64,000 bases of DNA from Denitrobacterium detoxificans (GCF_001643775.1 NZ_CP011402.1:408001-472000), one strand, 5' to 3'; shown: positions 6,386-16,635, counted from the first letter of the stretch. A program made the numbers and translations. The notes: generated by a model not told the origin, from the letters alone.

Positions 6386-8597
6386 CCGGCTGGGAACGCA
6401 TTATCTGAAGCGTGTGATTATGGATGCCTATGGCGCCTTCGCGCGGCGCGAGGTGGGCTCGTTTGTTCCAGGGCTGAACGTGGTGTTCGGTCCGAACGAA
6501 TCGGGAAAGACCACGTTGGCCTCGGCCATTGGCGGCGTGCTGTTTGGCTGGCCCGACGCGCGTACCGAACGCAATACCTATCGTCCCGCTCATTCCGAGC
6601 GTGCCGTGACGCTCGAGTTCGCCGAAGATGGCGGCCCCGATGTCGTTCGCTGCACGCGCGTGCGTAATGCCGAGGGCATCAAGCCCGATCCGCACCCTTC
6701 AATCATTTGCGATATCGACGTTGAAACGTACGGAACGATCTTCTCGCTCGACTCCGATGAGCTTCGCAGCTTGGGGCATGTGGGAGACGTAACGTCGCGC
6801 CTGCTCACTGCAGGTGCTGGTACGGCATCCTCGCCGGCGGGCGCCGTGCGCGCCCTCAACGCATCGCTTTCCGATTACTTTTCGCGCGCTGCCGCGAAGG
6901 GCAATTCCATTGCCAACATACAGGCACGTCTCGATGAGGTTCGTGCGCAAGTGAACGAGGCCCAGGCCCAGGCTGCGCGCTATCGTCGCGAAGACGGCGA
7001 GATGGCCGAGCTTGCCAAGCGCCGCGTCGAGTTGCAGCGTGCCGTCGTTCGCTTGAACCAGGAGATCGAGTCGATTACTGCCCAGCGCGAGGCGCTTCTC
7101 CATGCTCAGGACGAATCCGAACGGCTTTCCGCCGACCTTGCCGCGCTTGATGAGCAAATGTCCCAGTTAGAAGCCGAGGAAGCGGAGCTCGAGGCCCGTC
7201 GTGGCGAGCGCTACCTGCGGCTCGATGCCGTGGAGGAACGCACGCTGCGCGAATCGCTCGACGACATGGCCGAAGAGCGGAATCGCCTGGAACATGGCGT
7301 TGCTTTGGCGAAGCAGGACTACGCGCTTTCGGTGGCGGGGCACGAGGCGTTGGAGGAAGCCGATGACGTGAAGCGCCTCCAAGAGCGCGCTACGCGCCAG
7401 AAGCGCCTGCAGGTCGCCCTTTCCGCAGTATTGCCCATCTTGTTCGCCGTGGCGGGTACCTACGTGTTCGTGCGCGGTCGTCATATTTCCAGCCTCTCCA
7501 TCACCGTGCTTGGCGTTGCGCTGGTGTTTTCCGCCGTCATTATGGCGCTTGCCGCCATCGTCATGCTCTTCCGTCCCAATCGCATGGAGGAAGACGTGGA
7601 AGCACGTTTGCGCGACTCTCAGCTGGTCATGCAGAAGGACAAGCGCAAGCTTCAGGTGAGCGAAGAGGCGCTGTCCGAACATAACCGCAGGGTAGACGAG
7701 TTCCTGGCCGAAGCGGGCATGCAGCGCGCTCGGGGTAGCTTGCGTCGCGCCCGGGCCTTGCTCGACGAGACGGGCGAGCTGCGAGCTCAGGCCACGCTGC
7801 TCGACCAGCGCCGACAGTCCATCGAATCTCAGCGCGCCTCGATCCAGAAAGCGCTTGATCGCTGCTCGTCCGATAGCCAGAATGCCTTTTCCGCGTTGGG
7901 ACAAGAGGGCAGCGCTCCGCTCTCCGTCATCGATGAGCGCCTGCGTTTGCGCACCGAACAGCGCGATGCGCAATTGCGCACGATGGAAAGCGTCAATGCC
8001 CGGTATGGCGAGCTTTCCGCCACGTTGGGGCAGGCGCGTCATGCCAAGGCGTTTGACGAGGCGAAGCTTGCCCAGAACATGTTGCGTACGCGCATGCAGG
8101 ATGCCCTGGAAGATTACGCGCGTCTGCTTCTGGCGCGTCGCATGCTGGAAGAGGCCATTGCCTCATGGGAGGGCGACAGCCAGCCAGCGGTGTACCGCCA
8201 GGCATCCGAGCTGTTCTCGCTCATGACCGATGGCGCCTGGTCGCAGGTGCGCATCAGTCGCGAAGGCGCACTCGAAGCGGTGCGCGCGAACGGTGAGCCA
8301 TGCGCCATCGAGGTGCTTTCTCTGGGCACCTGCCAGCAGTTGTACCTTAGCCTGCGCATCGCCCTGCTTATGACGGCTCGCAATGTGGGCGTGAACGTGC
8401 CCATCGTTGCCGACGACATCCTGGTGAATTTCGATGCGTCGCGCAGGAAGGGGGCGGCCCGTGCATTGGCGCTTCTGGCAACGCGCAGGCAGGTCATCGT
8501 CCTCACGTGCCACAGGGAAGTTGTAAGGCTTATGCAGGATGTCGCCAGCGATGCTCATGTGGTCGAGCTGTCATATATAATGGGCGATTGTGCATAG
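6378..8597 (+). CDS. YhaN-like AAA/SMC-type ATPase
   Basis: ATG at 6378 overlaps the nuclease stop; the longer upstream open frame lies inside that gene. The 739-residue protein has Walker A GPNESGKTT near 37-45, long coiled coils rich in Glu, Arg and Gln, and Walker B VPIVADDILVNFD near 673. Two membrane segments in the middle (about 347-365 and 374-395) split the coiled coil. This matches YhaN-type partners of YhaO rather than soluble SbcC. It probably gates nuclease access to DNA ends, perhaps at the membrane. Confidence 0.85.
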   Translation: MTNRLGTHYLKRVIMDAYGAFARREVGSFVPGLNVVFGPNESGKTTLASAIGGVLFGWPDARTERNTYRPAHSERAVTLEFAEDGGPDVVRCTRVRNAEGIKPDPHPSIICDIDVETYGTIFSLDSDELRSLGHVGDVTSRLLTAGAGTASSPAGAVRALNASLSDYFSRAAAKGNSIANIQARLDEVRAQVNEAQAQAARYRREDGEMAELAKRRVELQRAVVRLNQEIESITAQREALLHAQDESERLSADLAALDEQMSQLEAEEAELEARRGERYLRLDAVEERTLRESLDDMAEERNRLEHGVALAKQDYALSVAGHEALEEADDVKRLQERATRQKRLQVALSAVLPILFAVAGTYVFVRGRHISSLSITVLGVALVFSAVIMALAAIVMLFRPNRMEEDVEARLRDSQLVMQKDKRKLQVSEEALSEHNRRVDEFLAEAGMQRARGSLRRARALLDETGELRAQATLLDQRRQSIESQRASIQKALDRCSSDSQNAFSALGQEGSAPLSVIDERLRLRTEQRDAQLRTMESVNARYGELSATLGQARHAKAFDEAKLAQNMLRTRMQDALEDYARLLLARRMLEEAIASWEGDSQPAVYRQASELFSLMTDGAWSQVRISREGALEAVRANGEPCAIEVLSLGTCQQLYLSLRIALLMTARNVGVNVPIVADDILVNFDASRRKGAARALALLATRRQVIVLTCHREVVRLMQDVASDAHVVELSYIMGDCA

Positions 8598-8690
8598 CGG
8601 GTTAGGCACGCGGCGTTATCAGCCCAAACGCAGGTGTTTGGGGCGCTCGCGAAACGCATCCCGCATTTTCTTCTGAGGAAAGGAAGTATC

Positions 8691-9986
8691 ATGCCCAGCA
8701 CCGTGCTCGTCGGCGCCCAGTGGGGCGATGAAGGCAAGGGCAAAATCACCGATCTCATCTCGCGCGATTTCGATTACGTCGTTCGCTACCAGGGCGGCAA
8801 CAACGCCGGCCATACGGTAATCCATGGTGACAAGAAGCTCGCGCTGCATCTTATTCCTTCGGGCGTTATGTACGAGGGGATCACGCCGGTTATCGGCAAC
8901 GGCGTCGTGGTCGACCCGCGCGTGCTCGTCGATGAGATGGCGAAGCTCGAGGCGCAGGGCATTTCCTGCGAGCATTTGGTCATTTCCTGCGATGCGCACG
9001 TCATCATGCCCTATCACATCGACCTTGATGGCGCTTCCGAAATGCGCTTGGGCAAGAACGAAATCGGCACGACCCGCCGCGGCATTGGCCCCTGCTATCA
9101 GGACAAGGCCGCCCGCACGGGCATCCGCATTCAGGACCTGCTCGACGAGCATATCTTCCGCCAGAAGCTGGAAACGGCGCTCGAGCTGAAGAACCAGATT
9201 CTGGAAAAGGTGTACGGCATGGCTCCCTACACGGTCGACCAGATCTGCAACGAGTACCTTCCGTATGCTGAGATTATTCGACCCCATATGGCCGAGACCG
9301 CTCAGCTGCTGAACTCTGCGCTGGCCGAGGGCAAGAACATCCTGTTCGAAGGCGCGCAGGCAACTCTGCTCGACATCGACCATGGTACGTATCCGTTCGT
9401 TACCAGCTCCAGCTGCTGCGCTGGCGGCGCATGCATCGGCACGGGCGTGGGCCCGAAGGCTATCGACCGCGTCATTGGCATTTCGAAGGCCTACATCACG
9501 CGCGTGGGCAGCGGCCCGTTCCCCACGGAGCTGTTCGACGAAGACGGCGAGGCCCTGTGCGAAATCGGCGGCGAGTACGGCGTTACCACGGGTCGCAAGC
9601 GTCGCTGTGGTTGGTTCGATTCGGTTATCGCTCGCTACGCGGCCGATTGCAATAGCCTCACCGACATGGCGCTCACCAAGCTCGACGTGCTTTCCGCGTT
9701 CGACACCATCAAGGTGTGCGTGGGCTACGAGGCCGACGGCAAGACGTACGATTATTTCCCCATGCAGCAGTCGGCGCTTTATCCCAACCACGTGAAGCCC
9801 ATCTACGAAGAGCTTCCCGGTTGGAAGGGGCAGGACATCACCGGTTGCCGTTCCTTCGAGGAGCTGCCCGAAAACGCCCAGGCCTACGTTACCTATCTCG
9901 AGGAAAAGGTTGGCGTGCCCATGAGCATCATCGCCGTAGGCCCCGACCGTGACCAGACGATCTTCCGCGGCTGGCAGTCGAAGTAA
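8691..9986 (+). CDS. purA: Adenylosuccinate synthetase
   Basis: The 431-residue enzyme has the GTP-binding loop GDEGKGK at residues 12-18. Further along are [23 protein letters not shown] and [11 protein letters not shown], all signature blocks. It joins IMP and aspartate using GTP, the first committed step to AMP. AGGAAAGG precedes the chosen ATG at 8691; an in-frame earlier start lacks such support. It is followed by a hairpin and then purD. Confidence 0.97.
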   Translation: MPSTVLVGAQWGDEGKGKITDLISRDFDYVVRYQGGNNAGHTVIHGDKKLALHLIPSGVMYEGITPVIGNGVVVDPRVLVDEMAKLEAQGISCEHLVISCDAHVIMPYHIDLDGASEMRLGKNEIGTTRRGIGPCYQDKAARTGIRIQDLLDEHIFRQKLETALELKNQILEKVYGMAPYTVDQICNEYLPYAEIIRPHMAETAQLLNSALAEGKNILFEGAQATLLDIDHGTYPFVTSSSCCAGGACIGTGVGPKAIDRVIGISKAYITRVGSGPFPTELFDEDGEALCEIGGEYGVTTGRKRRCGWFDSVIARYAADCNSLTDMALTKLDVLSAFDTIKVCVGYEADGKTYDYFPMQQSALYPNHVKPIYEELPGWKGQDITGCRSFEELPENAQAYVTYLEEKVGVPMSIIAVGPDRDQTIFRGWQSK

Positions 9987-9991
9987 TTGAA

Positions 9992-10022
9992 ACGGCTTCG
10001 TTTCCCTGCGGAACGAAGCCGT
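9992..10022 (+). terminator. Hairpin between purA and purD
   Basis: ACGGCTTCGTT pairs with AACGAAGCCGT across a 9-nt loop. There is no clear U-tract, so it may be a weak terminator or mRNA stabiliser. Confidence 0.5.
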
Positions 10023-10068
10023 GTGGTATGTTCACCTATTATCGTGAATGAAAGAAGGAGCTAACAAC

Positions 10069-11361
10069 ATGAACATCGTGGTACTGGGTTCCGGTGGACG
10101 CGAGCACGCCATTTGCTGGGCGCTTGCTCGTTCGCCGCGTTGCAGCACCCTGTATGCTGCTCCCGGCAATGGTGGCACGGCCCAGGTAGCCGAAAACGTT
10201 TCCGGCCTCGACATTACCGATGGCAATGCCTTGGTTGGCTTCTGCCGCGATCACGATATCGATATGGTGGTCATTGGCCCCGAGGCTCCGCTCGTAGCGG
10301 GTGTGGCCGACGTGCTGCGCCAGGCGGGCGTGCTCGTGTTTGGCCCCAGCGCTCAGGGTGCCCAGCTCGAGGGTAGCAAGACGTATAGCAAGCGTTTCAT
10401 GCTGGACAATAACATCCCCACGGCCGCGTATGGCACGTTCACCGACGCCGCTTCGGCCGAGCAGTACGTGCGCGACATGGGCGCTCCCATCGTGGTGAAG
10501 GCCGATGGCCTGGCCGCGGGCAAGGGCGTTATCGTGGCGGGCGACGTGGAAACCGCCGTCGATGCCGTGCGCAGCTGCTTCACCGGTGCCTTTGGCGAGG
10601 CTGGCAGCCGCGTCGTCGTCGAGGAATGCCTTACGGGCCCCGAGTGCTCGCTGCTGGCGTTCGTTTCCGGCGGCAAGGCCTTCTGCATGGCCACTGCGCA
10701 AGACCACAAGCGCGCCTACGATGGCGACCTGGGCCCGAACACGGGTGGCATGGGCGTGTACTCTCCTGTGCCCATCGTTACCGACGAAGAGCTCGCTGCC
10801 ATGACGAAGGTCATGGAGGATGCTGCGGCTGCTACGGCGCGCGAGCCGTTTGAGCAGGATTACCGTGGCGTGCTCTACGGCGGCTTCATGCTCACGCCCC
10901 AGGGCCCGAAGGTCCTGGAGTTCAACGCCCGCTTCGGCGATCCCGAAACGCAGGTCATCCTTCCGCGTCTCCAGGGCGACCTGGTGAGCATCATGGAGGC
11001 CGTTGCCAAGGGCGCTCCTCAGGAAATTGAACTTTCCTGGCGCGAGGAATGGGCCGTGTGCGTGGTTCTGGCCAGCCAGGGTTATCCTGGCGCCTACGAG
11101 AAGGGCAAGGTCATTCTGGGCATTGACGAAGCCGAGCAGCTTCCGGGCGTTACGGTGTTCCATGCGGGCACCACGTTCAACACCGATGGCGAGCTGATTA
11201 CCAACGGCGGTCGCGTGCTGAATGTCGTTGCCCTGGGCAGCTCGTTCGAAGAGGCGCGCGAGCGTGCGTACGAGGCATGCGACTGCATCAACTTCGAGGG
11301 CAAGCAGCTGCGCACCGACATTGGCGCGAAAGCCGCAGCGGGGCGCGCTTCCTGGGACTAG
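10069..11361 (+). CDS. purD: Phosphoribosylamine-glycine ligase (GAR synthetase)
   Basis: The 430-residue ATP-grasp enzyme starts MNIVVLGSGGREHA. It has GPSAQGAQLEGSK, the PIVVKADGLAAGKGV ATP-binding segment, and GGMGVYSP and LEFNARFGDPE further on. It condenses phosphoribosylamine with glycine, step two of de novo purine synthesis. AGAAGGAG precedes ATG at 10069. The other purine genes are not clustered here, apart from purA upstream and purE at 22.8 kb. Confidence 0.97.
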   Translation: MNIVVLGSGGREHAICWALARSPRCSTLYAAPGNGGTAQVAENVSGLDITDGNALVGFCRDHDIDMVVIGPEAPLVAGVADVLRQAGVLVFGPSAQGAQLEGSKTYSKRFMLDNNIPTAAYGTFTDAASAEQYVRDMGAPIVVKADGLAAGKGVIVAGDVETAVDAVRSCFTGAFGEAGSRVVVEECLTGPECSLLAFVSGGKAFCMATAQDHKRAYDGDLGPNTGGMGVYSPVPIVTDEELAAMTKVMEDAAAATAREPFEQDYRGVLYGGFMLTPQGPKVLEFNARFGDPETQVILPRLQGDLVSIMEAVAKGAPQEIELSWREEWAVCVVLASQGYPGAYEKGKVILGIDEAEQLPGVTVFHAGTTFNTDGELITNGGRVLNVVALGSSFEEARERAYEACDCINFEGKQLRTDIGAKAAAGRASWD

Positions 11362-11394
11362 CCCGCATCATAGGGGGGTACTCAGAGTAATTGA

Positions 11395-11414
11395 GGGGAC
11401 GCGTATGCGTCCCC
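11395..11414 (+). terminator. Hairpin after purD
   Basis: GGGGACGC-GTAT-GCGTCCCC forms an 8-bp stem. No U-tract follows, so termination is uncertain. Confidence 0.4.
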
Positions 11415-11435
11415 TGTGTGTGAAAAGGATTGGCA

Positions 11436-12770
11436 ATGCTCGAAGAACGAATTCTCTCACGTGTCATTCGTGGATGCATGGATGACTTCCTGAAACTCTC
11501 CCCGTGCAAGGAGCACGACATTCCGGGCCCTCAGCCGGGTAAGCGCTATATGCTCTATATGCATATTCCGTTCTGCGAGCGCCTGTGCCCGTATTGCTCG
11601 TTCAATCGATTCCCCTTTGCCGAGGATCGCGCAAAGCCGTATTTCGAGAACCTGCGCACCGAAATGCGTATGCTTGCCGACAAGGGCTACGACTTCGATA
11701 GCGTCTACATTGGCGGTGGCACGCCCACCATCATGATCGACGAGCTTTGCAAGACGATCGACCTGGCTCGCGAGATGTTCTCCATCAAGGAAGTCTCCAG
11801 CGAGACGAATCCGAATCACCTCATTCCGGAATACCTGGAAAAGCTGGAAGGTCGCGTGCAGCGCCTTTCCGTGGGCGTGCAGAGCTTCGATAATGGGCTG
11901 CTCAAGCAGATGGGGCGTCTGGAAAAGTACGGTACCAACGAAGAGATCTTCGAGCGCATCAAGGTTGCCTCGCCGTACTTCCAATCCATGAACGTTGACA
12001 TGATCTTCAACTTCCCCGCGCAGACCGAGGAAATGCTCATTACTGATCTGGCCTACGTGCTGGAAAGCGGTGCGACGCAGACCACGTTCTATCCGCTCAT
12101 GGCATCTCCCTCGGTGGAACGCTCGCTTGCTGCTACGGTGGGTGCGGTAGATTATAGCCGCGAGGCTCATTACTACGACATCATCTGGCATGCCCTTACC
12201 GAAGGTGGCTTTGACATGTCGAGCGCCTGGACGTTCGATCGCTCCGCGGGCGACATGATCGACGAATACGTGGTCGACTACGAGGAATACCCTGCGCTTG
12301 GTTCGGGTGGCATTACGTATCTGAATGGCAAGCTGTACGTGAACACCTTCAGCGTTACCGATTACAACGAGCTCATTCCTGCGGGCAAGCTTTCCGTGAA
12401 AGACGAGCAGACGTTCTCGCTGCACAATCGCATGCGCTACCGCTTTATGATGCAGCTCTTTGGCCTGCGCCTCGACAAGAAGCAGTTCAAGGAGGACTTC
12501 GGCATGTCGGTCGAGCGTGGGTTGCCGGCCGAAATGGCCTTCATGTCGGCCGTGGGCGCCTTCGACGTCAACAACAGCGACGAGATCACGCTTTCCCCCA
12601 AGGGCCGCTACCTGCTGGTTGCCATGATGCGCCAGTTCTTCATCGGTGTGAATAACCTGCGCGACCAGGCGCGTGCCAAGCTTACCGGCTTCGAGCGCGA
12701 TCTCATCTTCGGCGACGGCAAGAATTGCGCCGCCGCTCCCGAGATTTCGGTGGGTTCGCCTCTTCTCTAG
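11436..12770 (+). CDS. Radical SAM coproporphyrinogen III oxidase-like protein
   Basis: The 444-residue protein has HIPFCERLCPYC with the CX3CX2C cluster ligands at C47, C51 and C54. The HemN-family GGGTPT and RLSVGVQSFDN blocks follow. A C-terminal domain of over 150 residues resembles HemN/HemW/HutW relatives. HemN makes protoporphyrinogen IX anaerobically, HemW delivers heme and HutW/ChuW opens the heme ring, and sequence reading alone does not separate these. It lies before cydAB, whose product needs heme, which is suggestive only. The ATG at 11436 has GAAAAGG upstream. Confidence 0.8.
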   Translation: MLEERILSRVIRGCMDDFLKLSPCKEHDIPGPQPGKRYMLYMHIPFCERLCPYCSFNRFPFAEDRAKPYFENLRTEMRMLADKGYDFDSVYIGGGTPTIMIDELCKTIDLAREMFSIKEVSSETNPNHLIPEYLEKLEGRVQRLSVGVQSFDNGLLKQMGRLEKYGTNEEIFERIKVASPYFQSMNVDMIFNFPAQTEEMLITDLAYVLESGATQTTFYPLMASPSVERSLAATVGAVDYSREAHYYDIIWHALTEGGFDMSSAWTFDRSAGDMIDEYVVDYEEYPALGSGGITYLNGKLYVNTFSVTDYNELIPAGKLSVKDEQTFSLHNRMRYRFMMQLFGLRLDKKQFKEDFGMSVERGLPAEMAFMSAVGAFDVNNSDEITLSPKGRYLLVAMMRQFFIGVNNLRDQARAKLTGFERDLIFGDGKNCAAAPEISVGSPLL

Positions 12771-12798
12771 CGCTGGCTTCAATAGGGTTGCCTTTTGC

Positions 12799-12834
12799 GG
12801 CGTAACGGTTATCCGTTACGCCGTTTTCATTTTT
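12799..12834 (+). terminator. Rho-independent terminator
   Basis: GGCGTAACGG-TTAT-CCGTTACGCC followed by GTTTTCATTTTT. Confidence 0.9.
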
Positions 12835-12904
12835 ACCCGTATGAATTGTGCAGATTTCGTGATAATCTGAACGGTAGCATCCAGGTGGGGTGAAGGGGGT
12901 AGGG

Positions 12905-14263
12905 ATGGACGTTGTCGTCTTGTCGCGGTTCCAGTTTGCGTTCACCGTGGCATATCACTTCTTGTTTGTGCCGCTATCCATTGGCTTGGGCCTGATCATG
13001 GCGCTTGCGCAAACGCGCGCGTATCGTTCGGGCGATGCAGCCGACCAGGCTTCGGCGCGTTTCTGGGTCAGGCTCTTTACCACCACGTTTGCAGTGGGCG
13101 TAGCTACGGGCATTACCATGGAATTCGCCTTCGGCACCAATTGGGCCGACTACTCGCGCTTCGTGGGTGACATCTTTGGCGCGCCCTTGGCGGCAGAGGC
13201 TTTGTTCGCCTTCTTTCTGGAAAGCACCTTCCTGGGCGTGGTGCTCTTTGGTCGTGACAAAGTATCCCCGAAGTTCTATCTAGTCGCGTCGTGGCTGGTG
13301 TGGGCTGGGTCACTGCTTTCGGCGTTGTGGATTCTCATTGCCAATTCGTGGATGCAGACTCCTGCGGGATATGAGATCGCCGCCGATGGCAGCAAGGCCG
13401 TTCTCACCGATTTCTGGGCTGCGGCGTTCAATCCCTCGGTGGTGGCGCGCTATGCACACACCATCATCGCCCTCATCATCATGGGCGCATTCGTGGCCAT
13501 TGCCATCGGCGCTTACCATATGCGCAATGGCAAGGGTGACTTCGGGAAGAAGACCCTGGCAACGGGCACGGTTGTCGCCATCGTCGCCTGCGTTCTCATG
13601 ATCCCCGCGATGCATCAGCAGGCTGTGGTGGTTGCCAACGAGCAGCCCGAAAAGCTTGCCGCCATGGAAGGTCAATATGAAGAGGGCCCCGTGGGAATGT
13701 ACGTCTTCGGCTGGGTCGACGAGGCAAACGAGACGGTGGTCGGCATCGAGGTTCCCATTGGGGGCATGACGTCCATTCTGGCGTCGGGCGACCCTTCCAC
13801 CTCGTATATTGGTCTTCATCAGGTGCAGGCTAAATATGGCGAGACGGCTCCCGTGCAAATCGTCTTTCAGGCGTACCACCTCATGGTTGCCATGTTTGGC
13901 GCGATTGGGGTGTGGATCATTCTTTCCCTGGTGGCCACCCTGCGCGTTCGCAAGGGCGCGGAACCCTCACGCGGGTTACTCAAGGCGCTCATGTTTGCGC
14001 CGTTGTTTCCGTTTGTCGCCATCCAGACGGGTTGGATGGTAACCGAAGTCGGCAGGCAGCCATGGATCGTTTGGGAGGAGCTGCGAACCGCTGATGCGAT
14101 CTCCCAGTCGGTTGACGCCACGCAGCTGCTCATCACCATCGCCCTGTTCGTCTTGGTGTATGCCTTCATTTTGGTGATGTACCTGCGCGTTGCTCTGGGC
14201 ATCATCAAGGAGGGTCCCGTCACCGCCGCCATAGAATCGTCCGAGGCAAAGGGGGCGAACTAG
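12905..14263 (+). CDS. cydA: Cytochrome bd quinol oxidase subunit I
   Basis: The 452-residue membrane protein has about nine TM helices. H18 in VAYHFLFVP fits the heme b595/d ligand, and GRQPW near 382 is the family signature by the quinol side. The Q-loop is short. It oxidises quinol and reduces O2 to water with high affinity, usually for microaerobic respiration or O2 removal in anaerobes. AAGGGGG precedes ATG at 12905. cydB follows after 2 bp. No cydCD is nearby. Confidence 0.95.
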   Translation: MDVVVLSRFQFAFTVAYHFLFVPLSIGLGLIMALAQTRAYRSGDAADQASARFWVRLFTTTFAVGVATGITMEFAFGTNWADYSRFVGDIFGAPLAAEALFAFFLESTFLGVVLFGRDKVSPKFYLVASWLVWAGSLLSALWILIANSWMQTPAGYEIAADGSKAVLTDFWAAAFNPSVVARYAHTIIALIIMGAFVAIAIGAYHMRNGKGDFGKKTLATGTVVAIVACVLMIPAMHQQAVVVANEQPEKLAAMEGQYEEGPVGMYVFGWVDEANETVVGIEVPIGGMTSILASGDPSTSYIGLHQVQAKYGETAPVQIVFQAYHLMVAMFGAIGVWIILSLVATLRVRKGAEPSRGLLKALMFAPLFPFVAIQTGWMVTEVGRQPWIVWEELRTADAISQSVDATQLLITIALFVLVYAFILVMYLRVALGIIKEGPVTAAIESSEAKGAN

Positions 14264-14265
14264 CC

Positions 14266-15279
14266 ATGACGTTCCTTCAAGTTCTCTGGTTCATTCTCAT
14301 CTTCGTTCTCATCGCGGGGTACTTCGTGCTGGATGGCTTCGATTTGGGCGTGGGCGTGCTTTACCCATTTCTGGGCAAGAGCGACGGCGAGAAGGCGTTG
14401 CTACGTCGCGTTATCGGCCCGGTTTGGGATGGCAACGAGGTTTGGCTGCTTACGGCGGGTGGCGCGTTGTTTGCCGCGTTCGCGCCTGCGTATGCATGCA
14501 CGTTCTCGGGGTTCTACCTGGCCATCATGCTGGTTCTGTTTGGCCTGATCGTGCGTGCCGTGTCCTTGGAGCTCTACGCTCATGACAAGGGCAATGCGCA
14601 TATCTGGGATGCCCTGTTTTTCGTGGGCAGCTTGCTTCCGGCGCTTTTGTTCGGCGTGGCCGTGGGAAACGTCATCGAGGGCATCGTTTTGAATGCCAAT
14701 GGCGACTATACGGGCGGGTTCTTTGCCTTGCTCAATCCGTTTGCGCTGGTGTGTGGCGTGCTGGGCCTTGCCCAGTGCTTGCTTCAGGGCGCGGCGTGGA
14801 TTGCGCTGAAGACGCAGCCTGGCAGGTTGCATAGTCTCGCCGTCGCGTTGCGGAAGACGCTTGCGTTGTCTGTGTTGGTGGTATTCGGCCTGGCAACTCT
14901 TGCGTACTTTACGCTTGGCGCCTCGGCTGCAGCGGGTAGTGTTCCTTTTGCCGCGCGTATCGCATGCGTCTGCGTAATCGTGTTGCCCCTCGTGGCGTGC
15001 ATGCTTCTGCGCAATGCGAGCGACCTTGTCCAGTTTGCTCTTTCGAGTCTTGCATGCGTGGGGCTGGTGGCCCTGACCGCCACGACGTTGTTCCCGAATA
15101 TCGTTCCGGCAACCGATGCAGCGTTGTCCATCACAGTGGAGAGTGCGGCTTCCAGCGACGCTGCGCTGGGTGCCATGACGGTCATCACGTGCATTGGCCT
15201 TCCGCTGGTCTTGCTTTATCATTTCCTTGTGTATCGTTCGTTTGCCGGTCGCGTTTCCAGTGATGACGCGGCGGAATGA
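14266..15279 (+). CDS. cydB: Cytochrome bd quinol oxidase subunit II
   Basis: The 337-residue protein has about eight TM helices and starts MTFLQVLWFILIFVLIAGYF. The family segment VLDGFDLGVGVLYPFLG and WDGNEVWLLTAGGALFAAF follow. It is the structural partner of CydA. The gene is immediately behind cydA and surely co-transcribed. Confidence 0.95.
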   Translation: MTFLQVLWFILIFVLIAGYFVLDGFDLGVGVLYPFLGKSDGEKALLRRVIGPVWDGNEVWLLTAGGALFAAFAPAYACTFSGFYLAIMLVLFGLIVRAVSLELYAHDKGNAHIWDALFFVGSLLPALLFGVAVGNVIEGIVLNANGDYTGGFFALLNPFALVCGVLGLAQCLLQGAAWIALKTQPGRLHSLAVALRKTLALSVLVVFGLATLAYFTLGASAAAGSVPFAARIACVCVIVLPLVACMLLRNASDLVQFALSSLACVGLVALTATTLFPNIVPATDAALSITVESAASSDAALGAMTVITCIGLPLVLLYHFLVYRSFAGRVSSDDAAE

Positions 15280-15300
15280 GCCTCGATGGGACAATGATTC

Positions 15301-16635
15301 ATGGATAAGATACTCGTGCTTGTGCGGCATGGGAAAGCGCAAACGCGAAACCAGGACATACCCGATGAACAGCGCGAGCTTACCGAAGCGGGAAGGCGCG
15401 CCTTGCGTGCGCATATGCCGCTTGTAGCCCGTCGTTTGGATTTCGAGGGCGTGGTTCTGGAGCCCGCGCAAATCTGGACGAGTCCCGCCGAGCGTGCGGT
15501 GGGCACGGCCGAAGAGCTGCTTGCTTCGCTGCAGAACGAGGGCTTGCCCATCGAGCCAGAGATGCGCCCTTGCACGTCCTTGCTGGGGCAGAACGAGGAT
15601 ATGTTCCTGGAGGAGCTGCGCAACACGTCATCGCGCGTGGTGTATGCCGTGGGCCATAACCCCATGATCGAAGACATCGCCGAGCGCCTGACGGGCGTTC
15701 ATCTGCCTTTCGCTACGGGTGGTATGGCGGCAATCCGCATTTCCTGGTCTGCGCATGCCGCTGTGGAACAAGAGCCCGATACGCGTTTGCTGTGGTTCGT
15801 GCAGGGTCCCGAGGCAAAGCGCTGGAAGACGCTCATCGAGATGGAGCACAAGCTGAAGTCCGCAAACGAGACGGTTCACAAGCGGCTTATCTCGTTTTTG
15901 GCCGACCCTTCCGATGTGGAGACGATGCACAAGTTTCGCGTGTCCATCCGCACGTTTCGCAGTTTGCTTGCGTTCGTGCGCCCCTTCCAGAAGAAGGGGC
16001 AGAATGCGTCCATGCAGGATGATCTGCGCGAGGTTGTGCGGCTGACGTCGCGTCTGCGCGAGCTTGACGTGCTCTATGCGGAGCTTGCCGAACAGGAGGG
16101 CATAGACCAGGGCCTGCTGAGCGCGGTGAACATCCAGCGCAATGACGAGCGGGGCAGAGTGTATCGCCAGCTCCACGGCAAGAAGGTGCGCAAGCGTCTT
16201 AGCCGCGTATCGGCAGAGGTGAATCGTATCGAATGGAAGCGGCAGTATTCGTGGGGCGGTCTTCCTGCGGGTATTGTGCAGAAGCGCTTCAATGGCATGG
16301 TTTCCGATATCTATGCACGGTTGGGGGCTCTGCATATCGAAGACGCTGAGGAAACGCATACGGTGCGCAAGCGCGCCAAGCGCGTGCGCTATGCGGCCAC
16401 CCAGTTTGCCGACATGCTTACGGCCGACGCCGCGGATGTGTCCGTTGCCATGGAAGAAGTCCAGGATAGCCTGGGCGCTTTGTGCGATGCCCGCGTGAAT
16501 GTCGAGATCGTCGACGACTTTCCCGTGGTGGGGCTTTCGGAAAGCGCATTGCGCGACCTTATGGAGTTCTATGAGAAGAACCGTCGTTTCGTGTTAGCGT
16601 CCACCGGTGGCATAGAGGATGCTCCGCGAGGGTAG
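15301..16635 (+). CDS. SixA-type histidine phosphatase fused to CHAD domain
   Basis: Residues 1-165 form a histidine phosphatase: LVRHGKAQT with catalytic H10, RSxA-like TSPAERAVGTAEEL, and the second histidine in YAVGHNPM (about 118). From about 185 to 430 is a CHAD domain, an all-helical bundle with conserved His, Arg and Lys (METMHKFRVSIRTFR, HTVRKRAKRVRYA). CHAD domains bind polyphosphate in studied examples. The fusion may link a phosphatase to polyphosphate or a phosphorylated partner, which is inference. The start ATG has a weak RBS, about 20 bp after cydB. Confidence 0.85.
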   Translation: MDKILVLVRHGKAQTRNQDIPDEQRELTEAGRRALRAHMPLVARRLDFEGVVLEPAQIWTSPAERAVGTAEELLASLQNEGLPIEPEMRPCTSLLGQNEDMFLEELRNTSSRVVYAVGHNPMIEDIAERLTGVHLPFATGGMAAIRISWSAHAAVEQEPDTRLLWFVQGPEAKRWKTLIEMEHKLKSANETVHKRLISFLADPSDVETMHKFRVSIRTFRSLLAFVRPFQKKGQNASMQDDLREVVRLTSRLRELDVLYAELAEQEGIDQGLLSAVNIQRNDERGRVYRQLHGKKVRKRLSRVSAEVNRIEWKRQYSWGGLPAGIVQKRFNGMVSDIYARLGALHIEDAEETHTVRKRAKRVRYAATQFADMLTADAADVSVAMEEVQDSLGALCDARVNVEIVDDFPVVGLSESALRDLMEFYEKNRRFVLASTGGIEDAPRG

